Numbered from the stretch's first letter, positions 1 through 8,885 are shown. The stretch: 64,000 nucleotides of DNA from Magnetospirillum fulvum MGU-K5 (GCF_000442515.1 NZ_AQPH01000003.1:47132-111131); one strand, 5' to 3'. The notes: generated from the sequence alone by a model not told the origin. Program-made: numbers and translations.

Positions 1-296
1 CGCAGGAAGTCCTGCTGCTGCTCGGGGGTGGCGCTCCGCCAATAGCGGCCCAGCACGCGTCGGCCGATTTCGGCGAGATCGACTTCGGTGGTGAACAAGG
101 TGCGGAAGCGAGCGGCCCGTTCGGAATCGGGAACGCCCTTACCGACCATTGTCTGCATCGCCGTATCGGCGAGACGGTTGACGAAGACGATCGCCGGGTC
201 AATCGGTGCCGTGTCGGCGGCGGCGAAACGGAGCGGGGCAACCAGCAGCGAGATGCCGCCCAGGGCAGCCAGCAAAAACGGACGGCGGGAAATCAT
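1..296 (-). CDS. mlaC: MlaC/Ttg2D-type phospholipid-transport substrate-binding protein (partial, C-terminus outside window)
   Basis: Only the first 98 codons are inside the window; the gene continues past the left edge. The protein opens with a signal peptide (MISRRPFLL, then a hydrophobic stretch ending near AAADTAP), so it is exported. What follows, with FVNRLADTAM, FRTLFTTEVDLAEIGRRVLGRYWR and a PEQQ element, matches the start of the MlaC (Ttg2D, toluene-tolerance) family. These periplasmic proteins shuttle phospholipids between the outer-membrane lipoprotein MlaA and an inner-membrane ABC transporter. The ATG overlaps the mlaA stop codon as ATGA, so the two are translationally coupled, which agrees with the assignment. 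The transporter genes mlaFED are not in view. Confidence 0.85.
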   Translation of the reverse strand, partial: MISRRPFLLAALGGISLLVAPLRFAAADTAPIDPAIVFVNRLADTAMQTMVGKGVPDSERAARFRTLFTTEVDLAEIGRRVLGRYWRSATPEQQQDFL

Positions 297-1090
297 CGGA
301 CTGCCGCTCCCGACGAAGACGGAGCGGGGGTGAGCGGAGAGCGGTCGTGCCCGTTGGCGATCTCGGAGGCGCGATTCTGACGATAGAGCGAGCGCAGCGA
401 GGCGTAATAATCGAGCGAGGTCCGCTTGACATCGTCCAGGGTGTCGATCAGCCGTTCACGACGGTCAAGACCGGAAACGCCGCTGCGAGCCCAGGGTGCC
501 CATTCGTAGCCCATGTTGACCATGACGATATCAACCGGATCGCCATACCATTCGACGGCGGTGCCAAAGGCATCGCGCGGATTCGACGGGCCGAACAGCG
601 GCAGGACCAGATACGGTCCTTCGCCGACGCCCCACACTGCCAGGGTCTGACCGAAATCTTCCTCGTGGGCGGGGATACCGGCCTCGGTGGCGATGTCGAT
701 GAAGCCAAGCAGACCGAAGGTGGTGTTGAACGCAGCGCGGAAGAAGGTCTGGACCGCACGGTCGGGTTCGCCCTGCAACAGGTCGTTGGCGAACACCAAC
801 GGCGATTTCAGGTTTTGCAGGGCATCGTGGATACGGTCGCGGCCGAATTGCGGCACCACGGTACGATAGCCCTCGGCGGCGGGGCGAATCGCATAGGTGT
901 CGAGGAAATCGTTGAACGCGAAGATCTCGCGATTCATCGGCTCCAGCGGATCATTGACTTGTTCCCATTCCGCCACCGCCTCCGGATCGGAGTCCGGGGG
1001 AGGGGTGGCGCACCCGGCCAGAAGGCCCAAGGCGATGATTGAGCCAGCAATGCGGGCTGCGGTGCTGTGGCTGGGGCGGCGCGCGGTCAT
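293..1090 (-). CDS. mlaA: MlaA (VacJ) outer-membrane lipid-asymmetry lipoprotein
   Basis: 265 residues. The N-terminal signal ends in the lipobox LLAGC (Cys27), so the mature protein is a lipoprotein, presumably on the inner leaflet of the outer membrane. The family signature NDPLEPMNREIFAFND lies near residues 46-61, and PLFGPSNPRDAFG is also typical. MlaA removes mislocalised phospholipids from the outer leaflet and passes them to MlaC, whose gene starts inside the mlaA stop codon (ATGA). The C-terminal tail after about residue 240 is low in complexity (S/P/A-rich) and probably unstructured. A sigma70-like promoter lies about 60-90 nt upstream (1151-1179). Confidence 0.92.
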   Translation of the reverse strand: MTARRPSHSTAARIAGSIIALGLLAGCATPPPDSDPEAVAEWEQVNDPLEPMNREIFAFNDFLDTYAIRPAAEGYRTVVPQFGRDRIHDALQNLKSPLVFANDLLQGEPDRAVQTFFRAAFNTTFGLLGFIDIATEAGIPAHEEDFGQTLAVWGVGEGPYLVLPLFGPSNPRDAFGTAVEWYGDPVDIVMVNMGYEWAPWARSGVSGLDRRERLIDTLDDVKRTSLDYYASLRSLYRQNRASEIANGHDRSPLTPAPSSSGAAVR

Positions 1091-1150
1091 CTTGAGGTAA
1101 CCCCTAAGGTCGTGGCGGAAGGGCCGGGAAATTCGATATAGACGTCAGAA

Positions 1151-1179
1151 TATATACGAAACTCTATTATCTTCACCAA
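1151..1179 (-). promoter_or_regulatory. Putative sigma70 promoter for mlaA-mlaC
   Basis: Read on the minus strand, TTGGTG (1179-1174) is followed by 17 nt and TATATA (1156-1151). The region is AT-rich compared with its surroundings and lies just upstream of mlaA. Confidence 0.45.
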
Positions 1180-1255
1180 TCACAATCCAGACGGAAAAAA
1201 CGGCAATCTGACCGTACCACCATCGGGCTTCCCAGGATGGGGGGTGACGCGGTAT

Positions 1256-1276
1256 GGTAACAAATTAGGCGTTACC
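1256..1276. promoter_or_regulatory. Inverted repeat upstream of the hemerythrin gene, possible operator
   Basis: GGTAAC (1256-1261) and GTTACC (1271-1276) form a perfect 6-bp dyad with a 9-nt spacer, 20 nt before the hemerythrin start codon. The position suits a regulator site or a leader hairpin. No regulator is identifiable nearby. Confidence 0.3.
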
Positions 1277-1296
1277 GTGTCGGTCGGGAGGGAACG

Positions 1297-1773
1297 ATGG
1301 CGATCGCCTGGGACGATTCGTTTGCGATTGGTGACGACGAGATCGATGCCGACCATCGGGCGATGATGGCATTGATCGGTAGGCTGCAAACTATCACGTC
1401 CGGCCTGGGAGATGGTGAAGCCATTGTCTCGGCCATTTCCCAATTGCGCGATCTCTGTTTCGGCCACTTCCTGCGGGAAGAGGCGCTCCAGCACCGCATC
1501 GGCTTTCCCGATATCGAGGCTCACCGCCTCGGCCACCAGATGCTGTTGAAGCGCCTGGATGCCGTGCTCAGCCATTTCGCCGTGGGCTGCGATCAAATCC
1601 GGGCTGGCATTCTACGCACCCTCGGGGATTCGCTCGCGACCTGGATGGTGTTCCATATCACCCGGGGCGATATCGAGATGCGGCCCTATGTCGAGGCGAC
1701 CAGCCGAAGACGGCGGGGGGCTTCGTCGCGCCGCCGCTCCGTCACCGATCATCATCCTCTGATTGGGGCTTGA
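1297..1773 (+). CDS. Bacteriohemerythrin (hemerythrin-like O2/NO-binding protein)
   Basis: 158 residues. All seven residues expected for a non-haem di-iron hemerythrin site are visible: His20 (DADH), His57 and Glu61 (GHFLREE), His76 and His80, His120 and Asp125 (FHITRGD). Family members are cytoplasmic single-domain proteins that bind O2 reversibly and serve in oxygen storage, delivery or sensing, often in microaerophiles. The C-terminal ~25 residues after the iron site are Arg/Ser-rich and unlike the core. The start is supported by GGGAGG (1287-1292) just before the ATG. The stop codon directly abuts the convergent ccmB stop with no spacer. Confidence 0.88.
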   Translation: MAIAWDDSFAIGDDEIDADHRAMMALIGRLQTITSGLGDGEAIVSAISQLRDLCFGHFLREEALQHRIGFPDIEAHRLGHQMLLKRLDAVLSHFAVGCDQIRAGILRTLGDSLATWMVFHITRGDIEMRPYVEATSRRRRGASSRRRSVTDHHPLIGA

Positions 1774-2439
1774 TTACTCGACCGCCTGACGCAGCGCGGC
1801 AGCGGCAACCCAAGGCGACAACGCCAGGGACGCGATCAGAATTCCACCCAAGATCAGCAGATGCGGTCCCGCTTCCAGTCCCTGGATCGCGGCATCAATC
1901 GCTCCCACCGAAAAAATCAGCACCGGAATGTAAAGCGGCAGGATCAGCAGCGATAACAGCACGCCGCCGCGCCGCGCTCCCAACACCAGGGCGGCACCGA
2001 TCCCGCCGATCAGCGACAAAACCGGGGTGCCCAACACCATCGCCGCCAGCAGGGGGGCAAAACCGTCGGCGGGCAGGTGGAGCAGCACCGCGAGCACCGG
2101 AGCGACGACGATCAGCGGCAGGCCGGTCGTCAGCCAGTGGGCCAGCATCTTGGCCGCGACCGCCAGTTCGAGCGGCATCGGCGACATCGCCAGCAATTCC
2201 AGCGAGCCATCCTCGTAATCGGCCTGGAATAACCGATCGAGCGACAGCATCGAGGCCAACAGTGCGGTGACCATCAACACCCCGGGCGAGACCCGCTCAA
2301 GCAGATTGGTTTCCGGCCCCAGCCCGAACGGAAACAGGATCACGGTCAGGATAAAAAAGGTCACCACCATCACGCTGTCCGATCCCTGGCGCAGCGCCAG
2401 ACGCAGATCGCGGCGGACCACTTCGAAGAAACGGGTCAT
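1774..2439 (-). CDS. ccmB: Haem exporter permease CcmB (cytochrome c maturation)
   Basis: 221 residues with about six hydrophobic membrane segments and the CcmB hallmark DYEDGSLELLAMSP near residue 75. CcmB is the membrane subunit of the CcmAB(C) ABC complex that, with CcmC, releases haem-loaded CcmE during c-type cytochrome assembly. The ATG overlaps the ccmA stop (ATGA), so ccmA and ccmB form an operon. ccmC and the later ccm genes do not follow: the next gene downstream is the convergent hemerythrin gene, so the rest of system I must lie elsewhere. Confidence 0.93.
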   Translation of the reverse strand: MTRFFEVVRRDLRLALRQGSDSVMVVTFFILTVILFPFGLGPETNLLERVSPGVLMVTALLASMLSLDRLFQADYEDGSLELLAMSPMPLELAVAAKMLAHWLTTGLPLIVVAPVLAVLLHLPADGFAPLLAAMVLGTPVLSLIGGIGAALVLGARRGGVLLSLLILPLYIPVLIFSVGAIDAAIQGLEAGPHLLILGGILIASLALSPWVAAAALRQAVE

Positions 2440-3101
2440 GACAGGCCTTCGGGGGCGGGGGCGAAGCGGTCGAGGGTCAGGATTGCGGCGTCGGGCAGCA
2501 CGATGTCGGCATGGGTCGACAGAACGACCATCCCGCCACCGGCGCGATGCTCGGCCAGCACCGTTTCCAGCACCGCGATCGAGGCGCGGTCAAGCGCGGT
2601 GGTCGGTTCATCCATCAGCCACAGCGGGCAGGGCGCGGCCAGCAGCCGGGCCAGATTGACCCGGCGCTTTTGCCCGGCCGACAGCATCCGTCCCGGCATG
2701 TCGGCCAGATGGCCAAGGCCAAAGCGGTCGATCGCCGCATCGGCGGCACGGTCGGCCTCGGCGGTGTCGCTCCGGTGCAGCCGGGCCCAGAAGCGCACGG
2801 CCTCGGCCACGCTCAACACCGGCTTGATCGCGTCGTGATGGCCGAGATAGTGAGTCCGGGCGGCGTGGGCTTCGGGATCGTCGGCTAGGGACTGGCCGTT
2901 CCAGTCCAACTGCCCGGCACACGGGCGCAACAGACCGGCCAGCACCCGCAACAGGCTGGATTTGCCCGATCCGTTGGGGCCGAGCAGCAACAGCGCTCCC
3001 CCCGGTTCGAGGGTGAAGCCGAGATGGGAAAACACCAGCCGTCCGCCACGTCGGCAGGCCAGCTCAGAACCGCGAAAGAGAAGGGATTGGGCGGTGCTCA
3101 T
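2436..3101 (-). CDS. ccmA: Haem exporter ATP-binding protein CcmA
   Basis: 221 residues from the chosen start MSTAQSLLFRG. ABC ATPase motifs are complete: Walker A GPNGSGKSS (41-49), signature LSAGQ (140-144) and Walker B LWLMDEP (160-166). CcmA energises haem handling in cytochrome c maturation together with CcmB, whose gene overlaps its stop codon. An in-frame extension to 3227 exists (42 more codons), but it contains cysteine- and arginine-rich sequence unlike CcmA and is probably untranslated. A second ATG four codons upstream (MVPP) is possible. No strong Shine-Dalgarno precedes either. Confidence 0.92.
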   Translation of the reverse strand: MSTAQSLLFRGSELACRRGGRLVFSHLGFTLEPGGALLLLGPNGSGKSSLLRVLAGLLRPCAGQLDWNGQSLADDPEAHAARTHYLGHHDAIKPVLSVAEAVRFWARLHRSDTAEADRAADAAIDRFGLGHLADMPGRMLSAGQKRRVNLARLLAAPCPLWLMDEPTTALDRASIAVLETVLAEHRAGGGMVVLSTHADIVLPDAAILTLDRFAPAPEGLS

Positions 3102-3155
3102 GGGCGGCACCATGGCAAAATTCCGTCGCCTTGGCGAGAGCCGAATGCGCCCGCA

Positions 3156-3173
3156 CATTACGCATGTGTAATG
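3156..3173. promoter_or_regulatory. Inverted repeat in the divergent ccmA / small membrane protein spacer
   Basis: CATTAC (3156-3161) and GTAATG (3168-3173) form a perfect dyad around a 6-nt centre, between two divergent genes. It is a candidate operator; the binding protein is unknown. Confidence 0.3.
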
Positions 3174-3260
3174 CCATAGAAAAGGTGTTGAAATTATCCC
3201 CAGGTCGGAGCAAACCTCGCTTATCAAGACAATATGATTCGATTTGCCCAGGGGGAAATC

Positions 3261-3560
3261 ATGCTCTTCGGACGTGTGACGGGGTGGCTGCTGGTCGGTC
3301 TCGCCGTCATCATGGCATCGGCTGACGCGGTCATGGCCTTAGGCCCGGCCGATTACGTCGGACTGATCACCGCCGATTTCGTTTTGTTGCTTGCCGGTCA
3401 TACCCCCGACACCGCCGAAACCGGTCGTAGCCTGTTCGATACGGTCCAGGCGATGGTTCTCGATCTTCCGGCCTGGGTCGTGGTCGGAACCATGGGTGTG
3501 ACTCTTTCGATCGTGTGCCGCCATCGTCCGCGCTGGCGTCGCCCGGTTTTCCGCCGCTAA
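3261..3560 (+). CDS. Hypothetical small protein with two membrane segments
   Basis: 99 residues from the ATG at 3261, chosen because an AGGGGG Shine-Dalgarno sits 5 nt upstream; an ATG nine codons earlier has no such site. A hydrophobic N-terminal segment (WLLVGLAVIMASADAVMAL) is followed by an acidic/polar loop and a second hydrophobic segment (WVVVGTMGVTLSIV), then a basic tail RHRPRWRRPVFRR. The pattern suggests an inner-membrane protein with a cytoplasmic C-terminus. I do not recognise the family. It is divergent from ccmA, and a dyad lies in the shared spacer. Confidence 0.6.
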   Translation: MLFGRVTGWLLVGLAVIMASADAVMALGPADYVGLITADFVLLLAGHTPDTAETGRSLFDTVQAMVLDLPAWVVVGTMGVTLSIVCRHRPRWRRPVFRR

Positions 3561-3682
3561 TCCCAAATATCCCGCCTGTCGGCCGCCCCGCGCCAGACTT
3601 CCCTTTGTTGTGAAATCAGAACAAACGGACGCTCCAGCCGGGGCGTGGTCGCGGCTTGCGCTCCTATTGGACCGGCCTGACC

Positions 3683-4192
3683 TCAGGCGGCCCCGGTGGC
3701 GGGCGACAGATCGCCCTCGGCGGCCTTGTCCTTGCCCTTGTCCGTCCCGGTGTCCTTGCGTGGCGGGGCCAGCCGGGCCGGAGTGGGGGTCGCCGCCAGA
3801 GCGGGGGCGGCATCCGCGGCGGGCGTTTCCTGCTTGCGGACCAGACGACCTTCCAATTGCGCCCCGGCTTCGATTTCGATGCTGTCGTGAATGATGTCGC
3901 CAGCGATGCGGGCGGCACGCGCGATCACCACCGCCCCGGCGGTGATCTTGCCGATCACCTCGCCGTGCACCTGGGTGGTTTCGGCGGTGATTTCGCCGGT
4001 GACCCGACCGGATTCGCCGATCAACAGCCGATGGCAGACGATATCGCCTTCCAACTGGCCGTCGATCTGGATTTCGCCCTCGGTGGTGATGTTGCCGACG
4101 ATGCGGACATCGGCACCGATCAGCGACAGGGTTCCCCCAGCCGGCGACTTCCGGGACGACGTGCCGCCGCCTTTACCAAATCTTGAGAGCAT
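3683..4192 (-). CDS. Bactofilin (polymer-forming cytoskeletal protein)
   Basis: 169 residues from MLSRFGKGGG, preceded by AGGTGA. The middle (about residues 20-125) is a run of beta-helix repeats rich in G-x-I/V (for example VRIVGNITTEGEIQIDGQLEGDI, VTGEITAETTQVHGEVIGKI), the bactofilin/DUF583 fold. The flanking N- and C-termini are disordered, and the C-terminus is A/P/K-rich. Bactofilins polymerise without nucleotide and often localise cell-wall enzymes. The start lies 20 nt inside the 3' end of the upstream M23 peptidase gene, so the two are probably co-translated, matching the frequent bactofilin-M23 partnership in cell-shape control. Confidence 0.93.
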   Translation of the reverse strand: MLSRFGKGGGTSSRKSPAGGTLSLIGADVRIVGNITTEGEIQIDGQLEGDIVCHRLLIGESGRVTGEITAETTQVHGEVIGKITAGAVVIARAARIAGDIIHDSIEIEAGAQLEGRLVRKQETPAADAAPALAATPTPARLAPPRKDTGTDKGKDKAAEGDLSPATGAA

Positions 4193-5360
4193 GGTCACCT
4201 GCCGCGATGAATTTGAGGGGGTCACGGGGGACTTCGGACAGTCGAACTTCGTAATGCAGATGCGGGCCGGTCGAACGGCCGGTATTGCCGAGCAGTCCGA
4301 TCACGGTCGAACGGCCGACATGCTGGCCCTCGCGGACCAGGATGCGGGACAGGTGGGCGTAGCGGGTGGTAACGCCGCCGCCATGGTCGATTTCGATCGC
4401 GAGGCCATAGCGGTCCCACGGCCCGGCGAACAGCACCTGACCTTCGCCGGTGGCATGAACCGGGGAGCCGAACGGGGCGGTCAGATCGACGCCTTCGTGA
4501 ATCCCGGTGCGGCGGTTGAGCGGATCGTTGCGGCGGCCGAACGGTGAGCTGACGTCGTAGTCGGTTTGCAGCGGATCGCCCAACGGCATCGTCTGCATCG
4601 CCGCCTTGACCCCGCTCCAGCGATCGAGCCGGTCGAGCAGGCCGTTCAGCCCGGGCTCGGTCGCGGTGGCGTTGACCGGGACGAACGGACCGCCGCGGCC
4701 ACGTTCGGGGTGGCGCGTTTCGATTACCCGGCCGGGATCGATCCCCAGCCGCGACAGCGAATGTTCGGCATCGGCGATGCGAGCGGCGGCGGCGTCGCTG
4801 GTGGTCTGCACCGCCTGGGCATAGGCCATCCGCAGACGTTCCAGCGAGGTTTCCAGCCGCCGGACCTGATCGCGCACGGCGCGGACCTCGGACTCGGCCG
4901 GGGCGTCGTCGGTTTTGACCGGATCGGCGACCGGGCCGGGCAGCGAGCGTTGTTTTTCCGGGGCGCCCTTGACCAAGGCGGCATTGGATTCGGCCAGAAC
5001 CATCAGGCTGGACTGGACCAGATCGACCTCGCGGGTGATGTCGGCGACCATCTTCTGCGAGGCGATCAATCGTTGCTGGGCGCTATGGGTCGCCGACAGC
5101 ATTTCTTCCAGCCGCTGTTCGCGCTGGACCAGTTCTTCGGGATGATGGAGCAGCATCAGGGTGGAGGCGGCCGCCCACAACACGCAGCCCGCGACGGCGG
5201 CGCCCAGCGCAACCAGCCGTCCCCGACCCAGGGCGATTTGGACAGCCGTGCCGTCGGCGCGGCGGATCAGCACCCGGGATTCGGGCACGATTGCGACGAA
5301 GGCGCGACGAACCGCTTTGAGGCGTTGTTCGGCCGCCTGGATCGCTCGCGGGTCCCTCAC
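4173..5360 (-). CDS. Membrane-anchored M23 (LytM) peptidoglycan endopeptidase
   Basis: 395 residues starting at GTG, with GGGGGAG about 9 nt upstream and no usable ATG nearby. It has a cytoplasmic N-terminus, one membrane segment (about 48-71), periplasmic coiled coil (about 72-130 and 155-205) and a C-terminal LytM domain. The zinc ligands are intact: His288 and Asp292 in HEGVD, and His369 in HLHYE. It should therefore be an active zinc endopeptidase cutting peptide crosslinks of murein. The overlapping downstream bactofilin gene suggests the filament positions this enzyme. Confidence 0.92.
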   Translation of the reverse strand: MRDPRAIQAAEQRLKAVRRAFVAIVPESRVLIRRADGTAVQIALGRGRLVALGAAVAGCVLWAAASTLMLLHHPEELVQREQRLEEMLSATHSAQQRLIASQKMVADITREVDLVQSSLMVLAESNAALVKGAPEKQRSLPGPVADPVKTDDAPAESEVRAVRDQVRRLETSLERLRMAYAQAVQTTSDAAAARIADAEHSLSRLGIDPGRVIETRHPERGRGGPFVPVNATATEPGLNGLLDRLDRWSGVKAAMQTMPLGDPLQTDYDVSSPFGRRNDPLNRRTGIHEGVDLTAPFGSPVHATGEGQVLFAGPWDRYGLAIEIDHGGGVTTRYAHLSRILVREGQHVGRSTVIGLLGNTGRSTGPHLHYEVRLSEVPRDPLKFIAAGDHALKIW

Positions 5361-5461
5361 CTTTATCTGCTCCCCCCGTGGCAGGATGGCCCGACGACCG
5401 CCCGACAGGGACGATCGCCCAGCTTTGGGAAAATTCAGTGTAGTCAGCCTTCCGGCCCTAA

Positions 5462-5491
5462 CCTATAGGTAAGAACTCCTGATCCGGGCAA
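5462..5491 (-). promoter_or_regulatory. Possible promoter for the M23 peptidase-bactofilin pair
   Basis: On the minus strand TTGCCC (5491-5486), an 18-nt spacer and TATAGG (5467-5462). The -10 overlaps the palindrome ACCTATAGGT (5461-5470). Confidence 0.33.
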
Positions 5492-5561
5492 GACGAATGT
5501 TGGCTGCGCCGTGGCAATCGGTGTCAGACTGTGTCGACTCGGCCGATTTCGGGGCGGACGA

Positions 5562-5590
5562 TTGACGCGACCGCCCGGCGGGAATATCGT
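5562..5590 (+). promoter_or_regulatory. Putative sigma70 promoter for lysS
   Basis: TTGACG (5562-5567), 17-nt spacer, TATCGT (5585-5590), 35 nt before the lysS start codon. Confidence 0.5.
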
Positions 5591-5625
5591 CACCGGCTTT
5601 ATCCGTCTTCTGGAAGTTCTAGAAA

Positions 5626-7209
5626 ATGCCCGATCTTCGCGACCTCGCCCGTTCCGCCGCCGCCTGGCCGTTCCAGGAAGCCCGCGCTCTGTTGGATGGC
5701 CGCTTGCAGGGGAAAAAACCGGATAAAGGCTACGTTCTGTTCGAGACGGGCTACGGTCCGTCGGGGCTGCCCCATATCGGCACCTTCGGCGAGGTGGTGC
5801 GCACCACCATGGTCCGGCGCGCCTTTTCGCTGCTGGCCCCCGAGATTCCGACCCGTCTGTTTGCCTTTTCGGACGATATGGATGGCCTGCGCAAGGTTCC
5901 CGACAATATCCCGAATCAGGAGATGGTCCGCGCCCATCTCGGCAAGCCGCTGACCTCGATCCCCGATCCGTTCGGTACCCACGAAAGCTTCGGCCACCAT
6001 AACAACGCCCGCCTGCGCTCGTTCCTGGATGCGTTCGGCTTCGAGTATGAGTTCCAGTCGGCGACCGACTGGTACAAGTCCGGGCGTTACGATCAGGCGC
6101 TGCTCGGTGTGCTGCGTCATTATGACGAGGTCATCAACGTCGTTCTGCCCACCCTGGGCGAAGAGCGCCGCGCCACCTATTCGCCGTTCCTGCCGGTCTG
6201 TCCCAAGACCGGGATCGTGTTGCAGGTGCCGGTGGTCGAAACCCGTCCCGACGACGGCACCATCATCTATCGTGACACCGATGGAACCCTGGTCGAAACC
6301 CCGGTGACCGGCGGGCAGTGCAAGCTGCAATGGAAGGCCGATTGGGGAATGCGCTGGGTCGCGCTCGGCGTCGATTACGAAATGAGCGGCAAGGATCTGA
6401 TCCCCTCGGTCGAGCTGTCGACCCGGATCGCCCGCATTCTCGGTGGCCAGCCGCCGCAGACCCTGACCTACGAACTGTTCCTCGACGACAAGGGGCAGAA
6501 GATTTCGAAATCGAAGGGCAACGGTCTCGCTGTCGAGGATTGGCTGAAATACGCCCCGCCGGAAAGCCTGGCCCTGTTCATGTACCAGAAGCCCAAGGCG
6601 GCGAAGCGGCTGTATTTCGACGTCATTCCCCGCGCGGTCGATGATTACCTGACCTTCCTTGGCAAGTTCCCGGCCGAGGACGATGCCAAGCGGCTGGAAA
6701 ATCCGGTCTGGCACATCCATCAGGGCCAGCCGCCCCGCGAAGAGGCTCACCTGACCTTCGGCATCCTGCTGAATCTTGCCAGCGTCTGCCATTCCGAGGA
6801 TCCGGCGGTGCTGTGGGGCTTCATCCGCCGCTATGTTCCCGGCGCCAGCCCGGAAACCGCGCCGATCCTCGATTCGCTGGTCGGCTACGCGATCGCCTAT
6901 TACCGCGATTTCGTCAAACCGTCGCTGCGCTATCGGGCCGCGACGGCGGACGAGGCCGAGGCCTTTACCGCGCTGAAGGCCGGGCTGGAGGCGTTGCCTG
7001 TCGATGCCTCGGTTGAGGACCTTCAGGCCCTGGTCTATGAGATCGGCAAGCGTCCCTGCTTCACCGACCTCAAGGCGTGGTTCAAGGCGTGCTACGAAGT
7101 GCTTCTGGGAGCCGAGCAGGGGCCGCGTCTGGGCAGCTTTATCCGCCTCTATGGTATCCCCGAGACCATCGCCCTGCTCGACAAGGCGATCAAGGGCGAA
7201 GCCATCTAA
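5626..7209 (+). CDS. lysS: Lysyl-tRNA synthetase, class I
   Basis: 527 residues. Class I aminoacyl-tRNA synthetase signatures are present: HIGT at 50-53 and KISKS at 292-296 (KISKSKGN). The opening ([18 protein letters not shown]) and the C-terminal helical cage match the archaeal-type class I LysRS that many alphaproteobacteria use instead of the common class II enzyme. It charges tRNA-Lys in the cytoplasm. A promoter-like TTGACG-17-TATCGT precedes it. The following gene starts about 90 nt downstream. Confidence 0.97.
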   Translation: MPDLRDLARSAAAWPFQEARALLDGRLQGKKPDKGYVLFETGYGPSGLPHIGTFGEVVRTTMVRRAFSLLAPEIPTRLFAFSDDMDGLRKVPDNIPNQEMVRAHLGKPLTSIPDPFGTHESFGHHNNARLRSFLDAFGFEYEFQSATDWYKSGRYDQALLGVLRHYDEVINVVLPTLGEERRATYSPFLPVCPKTGIVLQVPVVETRPDDGTIIYRDTDGTLVETPVTGGQCKLQWKADWGMRWVALGVDYEMSGKDLIPSVELSTRIARILGGQPPQTLTYELFLDDKGQKISKSKGNGLAVEDWLKYAPPESLALFMYQKPKAAKRLYFDVIPRAVDDYLTFLGKFPAEDDAKRLENPVWHIHQGQPPREEAHLTFGILLNLASVCHSEDPAVLWGFIRRYVPGASPETAPILDSLVGYAIAYYRDFVKPSLRYRAATADEAEAFTALKAGLEALPVDASVEDLQALVYEIGKRPCFTDLKAWFKACYEVLLGAEQGPRLGSFIRLYGIPETIALLDKAIKGEAI

Positions 7210-7301
7210 AGTCTCCGAGGTGGGGCGGTCGCCATCGGCGATCGCCCCGTTTCGAGCCGGGCCGGTTGCCCCCATCGCGCCGGTGCCGTATAGGGTACGC
7301 C

Positions 7302-8882
7302 ATGGCCAACGAGGATGACGGCGATAAACGCGCGGAACGGCTGAAGCGGGCACGAGCGCTGGCGGGACAGACCGGCGGCGGGACCCCTGCGGCCCCCGCA
7401 CGCGCCGAGCCGGTCAAACCCGACCCCGTTCTCCCCTCTGCCTCTCCGTCTGCCGCACCGGCCCCCGCTTCGGCGGACCTGACCCGCACCCTGCGGCAAA
7501 GCCTGATCGAGATGCTGACCGGCTTGTTGCGGCCCAAGCCACCGGCAGTGGCTCAGCCCGCCGCGCCGCTGCCCGATCCTCCGGTTCTGACCGTCGTCGT
7601 CGCTGCTTTGGGCAACGATGCCGATGGGGCGGGGGCAACCCGGCTCAATCAGGCGCTGTCGGCGCGGACCGCGCTGAAGGTCAAGGCGCTGCCCAAGCTG
7701 TTTAGCCTCGACGGGTTGGAAGACCCGGCCCTGGTTGCCGCGGTGACGATGAACACCCGTCATGCCGTCGTCGAGGAAGATGCCGATCTCCTGCTGTGGG
7801 GTGATCTGACCAAGGACGGCTACCGTCTGCGGCTGGCCACCGCCGCCAGCGACGAGGAACGGTTCGGTCCCGCCACCCGGATCGAACTGCCGCTTGATCT
7901 GTCCGAGCCGGTGGTCAATCTGCTGTTTGCCGCTCTGCTGGCGGCGACCGATCCGGGCAGCGAGCCGCGCCGCACCGCGTTGCGCCGCCTGTTGTTGCCC
8001 GCCGCGATCGCCGCCGAGCCCTTGGCCGCCAAGCCGCCGGTCCAGATGGCGATGCCGCAGCAGCGTTCGGTGCAGATGCTGTTCGGTCATATCGCCGCCG
8101 CCGTCGCCGCGATTGCTCCGGCCGAGCAGGCCACCGTCTGGGCCGACAAGGCGATCAATGCCTATCGTCAGGCGGAACGAAGGCTGGGCCGCACCGATCC
8201 CGGTTGGGAAGGCGGTTTGATCCATCGCCATATCGCCGCCGCGATTGCCGCCAAGGCCGACCGTTCGAAGGAACCGGCTCCATTGTTGGAAGAGGCGATC
8301 CGCGAATGGCGTTCGGCGGCGGAAACCCTGCCGCGGGCGGTGATGCCGCAGGATTGGGCGGCGACCCAGCTCCGGCTGGGGACGGCGCTGTACCGGCTCG
8401 ATTTGCTGACCGGCCAGACCGAATTGCTGCGCGAGGCGCTCCAGGCGCTGCAATCGACCCTTCAGGTCTATTCCCGCACCGAGACCCCGTCCCGCTGGGC
8501 CGACGTGATGCACACTGTCGCTCAGGTGCTGGAGGTCTATGGCGATCAATTGCGCAACGTCGAAGTATTGCAGCGGGCGGTCGATGCCTGCCATTCCGTG
8601 CTGGAGATCCGCAGCCGCGACCGGACGCCGCTGGCCTGGGCGGCGACTCAGAACACCCTGGGCTCGGCCCTGTTCCTGCTCGACCGCCATTCCGAAGGCG
8701 GTGGCCATCTGGTCGAGGCCGAACTGGCCCTGACCGCCGCCCTGGACGTATTCCAGACCCATGGCGCGAAGCGCCCGGCCAAGGTGGCGGCGCGCAACCT
8801 GGCCCATGTCCGCAAACTGGCCGAAAGCCGCAAGACCCGTTCGGTGGTCGAGCCGCATTGGCTTGACGATCCACAAAGGTAA
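7302..8882 (+). CDS. Hypothetical helical-repeat (TPR-like) protein
   Basis: 526 residues from MANEDDGDKRAERLKRARA. The N-terminus is charged, then a Pro/Ala-rich linker (about 25-60), then an alpha/beta region (about 90-220) of unknown type. From about residue 265 to the end it is all-helical, with the recurring motif W-A-A-T-Q-x-x-L-G-x-A-L (DWAATQLRLGTALYRL, then AWAATQNTLGSALFLL), as seen in tetratricopeptide-like proteins of alphaproteobacteria. No enzyme motif is visible; a scaffold or interaction role is likely. It lies 92 nt after lysS and 3 nt before rsmB, so it is probably co-transcribed with rsmB. Confidence 0.75.
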   Translation: MANEDDGDKRAERLKRARALAGQTGGGTPAAPARAEPVKPDPVLPSASPSAAPAPASADLTRTLRQSLIEMLTGLLRPKPPAVAQPAAPLPDPPVLTVVVAALGNDADGAGATRLNQALSARTALKVKALPKLFSLDGLEDPALVAAVTMNTRHAVVEEDADLLLWGDLTKDGYRLRLATAASDEERFGPATRIELPLDLSEPVVNLLFAALLAATDPGSEPRRTALRRLLLPAAIAAEPLAAKPPVQMAMPQQRSVQMLFGHIAAAVAAIAPAEQATVWADKAINAYRQAERRLGRTDPGWEGGLIHRHIAAAIAAKADRSKEPAPLLEEAIREWRSAAETLPRAVMPQDWAATQLRLGTALYRLDLLTGQTELLREALQALQSTLQVYSRTETPSRWADVMHTVAQVLEVYGDQLRNVEVLQRAVDACHSVLEIRSRDRTPLAWAATQNTLGSALFLLDRHSEGGGHLVEAELALTAALDVFQTHGAKRPAKVAARNLAHVRKLAESRKTRSVVEPHWLDDPQR

Positions 8883-8885
8883 TCC

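Noticed and set aside
3191..3205. TTATCCCCA near the small membrane protein gene as a DnaA box
   Set aside because: One mismatch at a key position and no companion boxes.
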